From an uncultured Verrucomicrobiota bacterium (GTDB taxonomy: Bacteria > Verrucomicrobiota > Verrucomicrobiia > Limisphaerales > JADLHS01), in the NCBI GenBank assembly GCA_937894935.1, contig CALAYC010000285.1:1-8387 (forward strand): a stretch of 8,387 bases of DNA. Reading direction: 5' to 3'. The position numbers were made by a program, and so were the translations under genes. How positions within the stretch are numbered: position 1 is the stretch's first letter; each line of letters begins with the position of its first letter. This document shows positions 5,876 through 8,387 of this stretch, piece after piece. Below the pieces are notes generated by a model. That model had not been told where the DNA came from, did not search any database, and saw nothing but the letters and a program-made list of their open reading frames with translations.

Positions 5876-6126
5876 CGCGTGCCCTCCCTTGGTGCATCGG
5901 TGATTGCTGGGGGATTCCAGGCGAGACAATGCGTGTCACCGCACCGCGCGCATTTCTGCCAGGGCTCACCGATTGTTTGCTCCGTCGGCTCAGACGGCGC
6001 GCGGCACGTACTGCACCACCAGAAACCATTCTTCGCGGCTTGCGTGAGGGAAACGCCGGCAGTGCATTTCTGCGCGGGTGGCGTGCTCGCCAGTACGCGA
6101 ATGCGGGGGCGGGTGCAGGATTTCAC
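5872..6126 (-). CDS. Cysteine-rich zinc-ribbon protein, 84 aa
   Basis: Four cysteines in two pairs, C38-x2-C41 (WWCSTC) and C59-x2-C62 (KCARCG), would bind one zinc ion in a ribbon. Further cysteines occur at 4, 21 and 67. The rest is Pro/Thr-rich without a clear fold. The start is a GTG at 6126 that overlaps the stop of the AlpA-like gene (GTGA). An exact AGGAGG lies 5 bases before it, one of the few perfect ribosome sites in the element. The stop overlaps the next ATG. Small zinc ribbons of this kind in phage early regions usually bind nucleic acid or other proteins; I do not recognise a named family. Confidence 0.7.
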   Translation of the reverse strand: MKSCTRPRIRVLASTPPAQKCTAGVSLTQAAKNGFWWCSTCRAPSEPTEQTIGEPWQKCARCGDTHCLAWNPPAITDAPREGTR

Positions 6127-6392
6127 GCGGCCTCCTGTTCGGTGCGGAGTTTGTCGAAGTAGGCTTTGGCGCTTTCCCAGATGATGAAGCGCACGCCGCG
6201 ATTGCGGCCCTTTTGCTTCACGACAACCGATTTGACCTCGGGCGTGAAGTTGTTACGAGGAGTGGCAAGGACGCGCTCATTCCAGAACGAGCGATTGCAT
6301 CCCCACCAGGGATCGACTTCGCCGGGTTGGCCTTTACGCGCGCCGCGCGGAAGTCGGAACTGAAACGGATTGTTTGTCGTCGTCGAACTCAT
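6123..6392 (-). CDS. AlpA/excisionase-like DNA-binding protein, 89 aa
   Basis: After a disordered basic N-terminus, residues about 24-45 (DPWWGCNRSFWNERVL) match the 'dP..G.sRS..y..i' helix-turn-helix of small phage AlpA/Xis-type regulators. The wing VKSVVVKQKGRNRGVRFI and the final helix SAKAYFDKLR follow, as in that family. Such proteins act as excisionases (recombination directionality factors) or transcription activators. It is the first gene of the early operon, just downstream of a -10-like hexamer and an inverted repeat. The ATG at 6392 is chosen although it lacks a ribosome site; a TTG at 6425 would add 11 residues but falls in the inverted repeat. The end overlaps the next start by GTGA. 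An excision role is inference. Confidence 0.65.
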   Translation of the reverse strand: MSSTTTNNPFQFRLPRGARKGQPGEVDPWWGCNRSFWNERVLATPRNNFTPEVKSVVVKQKGRNRGVRFIIWESAKAYFDKLRTEQEAA

Positions 6393-6410
6393 ACAACGAC
6401 GTTTAACACC

Positions 6411-6431
6411 CTTGGATTTCAACAATCCAAG
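6411..6431. promoter_or_regulatory. 8-bp inverted repeat, candidate operator or leader hairpin
   Basis: CTTGGATT (6411-6418) and AATCCAAG (6424-6431) form a perfect inverted repeat around a 5-base spacer. It begins directly downstream of the -10-like hexamer at 6432-6437, so the expected transcription start (about 6425) lies within it. That position suits a repressor operator controlling the early operon; it could also fold at the 5' end of the message. Confidence 0.5.
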
Positions 6432-6437
6432 AGTATA
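6432..6437 (-). promoter_or_regulatory. Candidate -10 element of the early operon promoter
   Basis: On the minus strand TATACT differs from the consensus TATAAT by one base. It lies in the AT-rich gap (6393-6448) between the stop of the 192-aa gene and the AlpA-like gene. I see no good -35 at 16-18 bases upstream; the gene may rely on an activator or a different -35 sequence. Confidence 0.4.
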
Positions 6438-6448
6438 TCAATTCAAGA

Positions 6449-7027
6449 TTAACAAACTCGGAAGCGGAAAGGTTCGTTGCTGTAGTGGGGGTCTGAATTT
6501 CTTTCCAAAAACTCGTGATTTCGCTTAATTTCTTCTAGCGCTGGTAGCAGCAAAGGAAGGAGAGATTCAGCCTCTTTCAGGGCTTTGCTTCGAGCGCTTC
6601 GATCTGAATCATCCAAGTTGCTACCCTTGTCGATGAGTTCGAGCTTACGCCAACTCGCGCCCTTATTGTTGTTCTTCGTGTTCTTGCGGGGCTTTTTAAT
6701 GCCGCGGGCGGCGCGAATCATTTCGATTCGCTGAAGGAATTCCTTTTGCAACGCGGCGTCGCTCGCCAGAAGATTCCACTCAACAGAATCGAAGATGATG
6801 CCGGATTTACGTGGAAACGGTTTCCCATTGTGATTTACCGCAGTCCACTGCTTCCCGGTGTGTCTGAAATGATGATTCACCGTGAGTATATCAAGCTCCG
6901 AAAGCATGACAAACGGCGGGACGCCTTCATGTGCAACGCGCCGTGCCAACTCATAACGGAATGCTGCAATCTCGAAATCCGAAAACAAATCTCCGAGCAT
7001 TGCCTGTATTTCCTGCTTTGGCGTCAT
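6449..7027 (-). CDS. Hypothetical protein, 192 aa, coupled to the integrase
   Basis: I do not recognise a family. The N-terminal region (1-55) is helical and hydrophobic in places (MLGDLFSDFEIAAFRYELAR). The middle (about 55-85) has a His/Trp-rich segment (NHHFRHTGKQWTAV). A basic Lys/Asn stretch (KKPRKNTKNNNKG near 110-125) precedes a helical C-terminal third with a Leu-rich core (SLLPLLLPALEEIKR). There is no signal peptide or clear membrane span. Its ATG overlaps the integrase stop (ATGA, 7024-7027), so it should be made together with the integrase. A partner in recombination, a lysogeny regulator or a superinfection-exclusion gene are all compatible with this place. AT content is somewhat higher than in the neighbours, which may mark a separate origin. 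Confidence 0.7.
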   Translation of the reverse strand: MTPKQEIQAMLGDLFSDFEIAAFRYELARRVAHEGVPPFVMLSELDILTVNHHFRHTGKQWTAVNHNGKPFPRKSGIIFDSVEWNLLASDAALQKEFLQRIEMIRAARGIKKPRKNTKNNNKGASWRKLELIDKGSNLDDSDRSARSKALKEAESLLPLLLPALEEIKRNHEFLERNSDPHYSNEPFRFRVC

Positions 7028-8175
7028 TTCGTGATGTCCGGTAGTTTGTCCAGCGCCTTGCGGATCGTGTCGGCTTCCACGTCGCCGTAAATCTGATGAA
7101 CCTCCTCGTTTTCATGCCCGAGGATCGCCATCGAAGTCGTGTTGCTCGCCCCGGTGTTTTTCAGCAGGTTCGCGGTTGTGTGGCGCAGGCTGTGAAAGGT
7201 GTAAGGATTCTGCTGGCGGATGGAACTGCGGCCCTTCTGCTTGCTCTGGTGGTCGCGTGGTGTCGCCAGACCAACAGACGCCAGTAGGTCGTAAAACTGC
7301 GCGGAAACCCATCCAGCGGGCTTTCCGTGCAACGTCGGGCACAGTGGCGCAACGGGATTGTCCCCGGCCGGGATCTTCGTCAGATACGCCAGGAGCGGCT
7401 TCGCAATCTGCATCGTGCGGGTCTGGCGGGTTTTCTTCTCGGTTGTCGTCAGTTCACCCTTCTGTAAATCAACGTTCGCCCAGGTGAGCGCGGCCACGTC
7501 GGACAATCGCAAGCCGGTGTAGAGTCCGCACATCGTAGCCGTTTTCAAATCATCCGTGGCGGCTCCCATGATCATCTTCAATTGCGCCAGCGTGAACGGC
7601 TTCCGCTTGTGCTTCGCGCCGGCCACGGATTCCACGCCAAGCGCCGGGCTGCGGGTGAGCAGATTCTTTTTAACCGCGTGATTGAGCGCGCCGCGAATCA
7701 CCTTCAGGTAAAGATTGATCGTGCCCGTGGAAACGCGGCCAATGAACTTGTCACGGAACGTCTGAATGTCGTGATCGGAGAGCGTCTGAATGCTGTGCTT
7801 CGCCTTGGGTCCGAGATGCTCGTAAAACAGCGTGAGGACGTTCTGGTAGCGCGTACGGGTGGATTCCGTGCAACCGCGGCCCGAAAGCCATCCGTCCATG
7901 AATTGCTGAACGGACTGCCGGGGCAACTGAATGCCGTGCCCCTCGGCAATCTCGCTGACGTGCGCCTCGATGATGGCGCGAGCCCGTTCCGGCGTCAGCT
8001 TGCCTTCCTGCGCGTCGCGCGCGGCCTTCTGCATCGCCGCGCAAATCTGCTGCGCCTGCTTGCGGTTGGTCGTGCCGGTGGTTTTGAAGCGGCGAACGGG
8101 ATTCCCCTCAGCGTCCCAATCGTAGAACGCGCAGAACCAATTTGGGCGCCCGGGCTGGCGATGGATGCTTGACAC
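7024..8175 (-). CDS. Tyrosine recombinase (phage-type integrase), 383 aa
   Basis: It inserts and excises the element at the tRNA-Glu site. The catalytic set is complete: R223 in TGLRLSD, Lys near 247-248 in TEKKTRQ, H328 and R331 in FHSLRHT, H354 in LGH and the nucleophile Y363 in HQIYG. The N-terminus (SSIHRQPGRPNWFCAFYD) is a beta-rich arm-binding type domain with an FKTTGTTNRKQA segment. A SAM-like core-binding domain (about 85-170) follows. The C-terminus (…ALDKLPDITK) resembles integrases I associate with Verrucomicrobia. The GTG at 8175 is chosen because SSIHRQPG is the usual family start; a TTG at 8211 would run through the arm sites. The gene lies next to the right att copy, the end away from the intact tRNA. 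Confidence 0.95.
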   Translation of the reverse strand: MSSIHRQPGRPNWFCAFYDWDAEGNPVRRFKTTGTTNRKQAQQICAAMQKAARDAQEGKLTPERARAIIEAHVSEIAEGHGIQLPRQSVQQFMDGWLSGRGCTESTRTRYQNVLTLFYEHLGPKAKHSIQTLSDHDIQTFRDKFIGRVSTGTINLYLKVIRGALNHAVKKNLLTRSPALGVESVAGAKHKRKPFTLAQLKMIMGAATDDLKTATMCGLYTGLRLSDVAALTWANVDLQKGELTTTEKKTRQTRTMQIAKPLLAYLTKIPAGDNPVAPLCPTLHGKPAGWVSAQFYDLLASVGLATPRDHQSKQKGRSSIRQQNPYTFHSLRHTTANLLKNTGASNTTSMAILGHENEEVHQIYGDVEADTIRKALDKLPDITK

Positions 8176-8196
8176 GCATAACGCTATCGCATAACG
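8175..8196 (+). promoter_or_regulatory. Candidate integrase arm-type binding site, right end
   Basis: CGCATAACG occurs at 8175-8183 and 8188-8196, with the same 13-bp spacing and orientation as at 116-137. The block is flanked by a 7-bp inverted repeat TGACACG/CGTGTCA (8170-8176 and 8195-8201). It covers the start of the integrase gene, so binding by the integrase could also repress its own transcription. Confidence 0.7.
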
Positions 8197-8211
8197 TGTC
8201 ACCAGTGTCAA
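8183..8211 (-). promoter_or_regulatory. Possible integrase promoter overlapping the arm site
   Basis: On the minus strand a perfect -35 TTGACA (8211-8206) is followed, 17 bases later, by a weak -10 GATAGC (8188-8183). Transcription would begin at or next to the GTG at 8175, giving a leaderless message. The weak -10 makes this tentative. Confidence 0.3.
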
Positions 8212-8214
8212 CGA

Positions 8215-8241
8215 TGTTTAGAACGTTGAGAATGTTAGAAA
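8215..8241 (+). repeat. Three degenerate 9-bp tandem units in the right end
   Basis: TGTTTAGAA, CGTTGAGAA and TGTTAGAAA follow each other between the right arm site and the right core. Helically phased short repeats at this place may bind an excisionase or a host bending protein. No copy was seen at the left end. Confidence 0.35.
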
Positions 8242-8279
8242 ACCGCAACATTTTTGAAAATCGCGCTTGCGAAAACGTC

Positions 8280-8309
8280 GCCCGGGTTCGAGTCCCGGTA
8301 GGGTCGCCA
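8280..8309 (+). repeat. Right attachment site core (attR), displaced tRNA-Glu 3' fragment
   Basis: This is an exact copy of bases 26-55: T arm, 3' acceptor strand and CCA of tRNA-Glu without the rest of the tRNA. It cannot encode a tRNA. It marks the end of the element; the chromosome resumes with a hairpin that probably ended the tRNA transcript before insertion. Confidence 0.95.
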
Positions 8310-8340
8310 ACTATTGATTTTAGCCAATAAAACAATAGTT
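8309..8340 (+). terminator. Probable original tRNA-Glu terminator, now separated from the tRNA
   Basis: AACTATTG (8309-8316) pairs with CAATAGTT (8333-8340), and TTTTA (8318-8322) with TAAAA (8328-8332), around a GCCAA loop with one bulged A: 13 pairs in all. It begins at the last base of the CCA copy, where a tRNA terminator would be before insertion. Only three T follow, so termination may be weak. The rest of the window (8341-8387) is AT-rich with nothing recognisable. Confidence 0.5.
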
Positions 8341-8387
8341 TCCGGCACTTTTCCAAATTCAACAGAATTCAAATTCAGAATAATTTT

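Larger units (their letters stand above)
26..8309. mobile_element. tRNA-Glu-integrated capsid-encoding element (about 8.25 kb), satellite-like
   Basis: The element is bounded by exact 30-bp direct repeats derived from tRNA-Glu; repeat to repeat it measures 8254 bp. It carries a complete tyrosine integrase, paired arm-type motifs near both ends, an AlpA/Xis-like gene, a replication-type winged-helix gene, a putative capsid gene and a tape-measure-like gene. All are on the minus strand except one left-end gene. No terminase, portal, protease, lysin or conjugation gene is recognisable. The intact frames and coupled overlaps argue against random decay. It is most likely a phage satellite or very reduced temperate phage. 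The satellite reading is inference; integration itself is seen directly. Confidence 0.85.

Noticed and set aside
5820..6029. Minus-strand open frame of 69 codons
   Set aside because: It overlaps the coupled zinc-ribbon and 48-aa genes in another frame and has neither a ribosome site nor a recognisable motif.
7582..8172. Plus-strand open frame of 196 codons
   Set aside because: It is antisense to the integrase, whose catalytic motifs are unambiguous.
26..8309. Decayed remnant of a full prophage
   Set aside because: The frames are intact, stop/start overlaps are exact, the att repeats are identical and the integrase is complete. Decay would be expected to leave truncated genes and diverged ends.
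8108..8362. Minus-strand open frame crossing the right att site
   Set aside because: It runs through the displaced tRNA fragment and the hairpin, has no domain, and overlaps the integrase control region.

Overview
The window holds one small integrated mobile element of about 8.25 kb and a little chromosome on each side. The left edge carries the 3' two thirds of a tRNA-Glu(UUC) gene with an encoded CCA. Its last 30 bases (26-55) recur exactly, in the same orientation, at 8280-8309. A tyrosine recombinase is encoded just inside the right copy. The two copies are therefore the attachment sites, and the tRNA stays intact at the left junction. The C-terminal sequence of the integrase (…DKLPDI), the high GC content and the scarcity of Shine-Dalgarno sites suggest a verrucomicrobial or related PVC-group host. 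That is recollection of the family, not a search result.

Almost everything inside is on the minus strand and reads from right to left. (1) Integration module: integrase (7024-8175), coupled by ATGA to an unrecognised 192-aa protein (6449-7027). (2) A control point at 6411-6437, with a -10-like hexamer and an 8-bp inverted repeat. (3) An early module of small, tightly overlapping genes: AlpA/Xis-like protein, Cys-rich zinc-ribbon protein, 48-aa basic peptide, winged-helix replication-type protein, 44-aa micro-ORF and a second zinc-finger protein. The stop/start overlaps are GTGA, ATGA, GTGGCTGA, ATGA and GTGCGTGA. (4) A zinc-finger/HTH protein and a charged helical protein lead into (5) a structural module: a putative HK97/P22-like capsid protein, a 63-aa HTH protein, a 77-aa membrane protein and a 395-aa tape-measure-like protein.

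The only convincing plus-strand gene is an unrecognised 159-aa protein at the left end. It is preceded by a strongly foldable leader and converges on the structural module at a bidirectional terminator (771-803).

The gene set has integration, regulation, replication, capsid and tape-measure-like functions, but no recognisable terminase, portal, protease, other tail proteins or lysin. I therefore read it as a phage satellite, or a strongly reduced temperate phage, with its own shell protein that would borrow packaging and most tail functions from a helper. It is not simply a decayed prophage, because the reading frames are intact and overlap precisely, and both att sites and the paired integrase arm sites are preserved.
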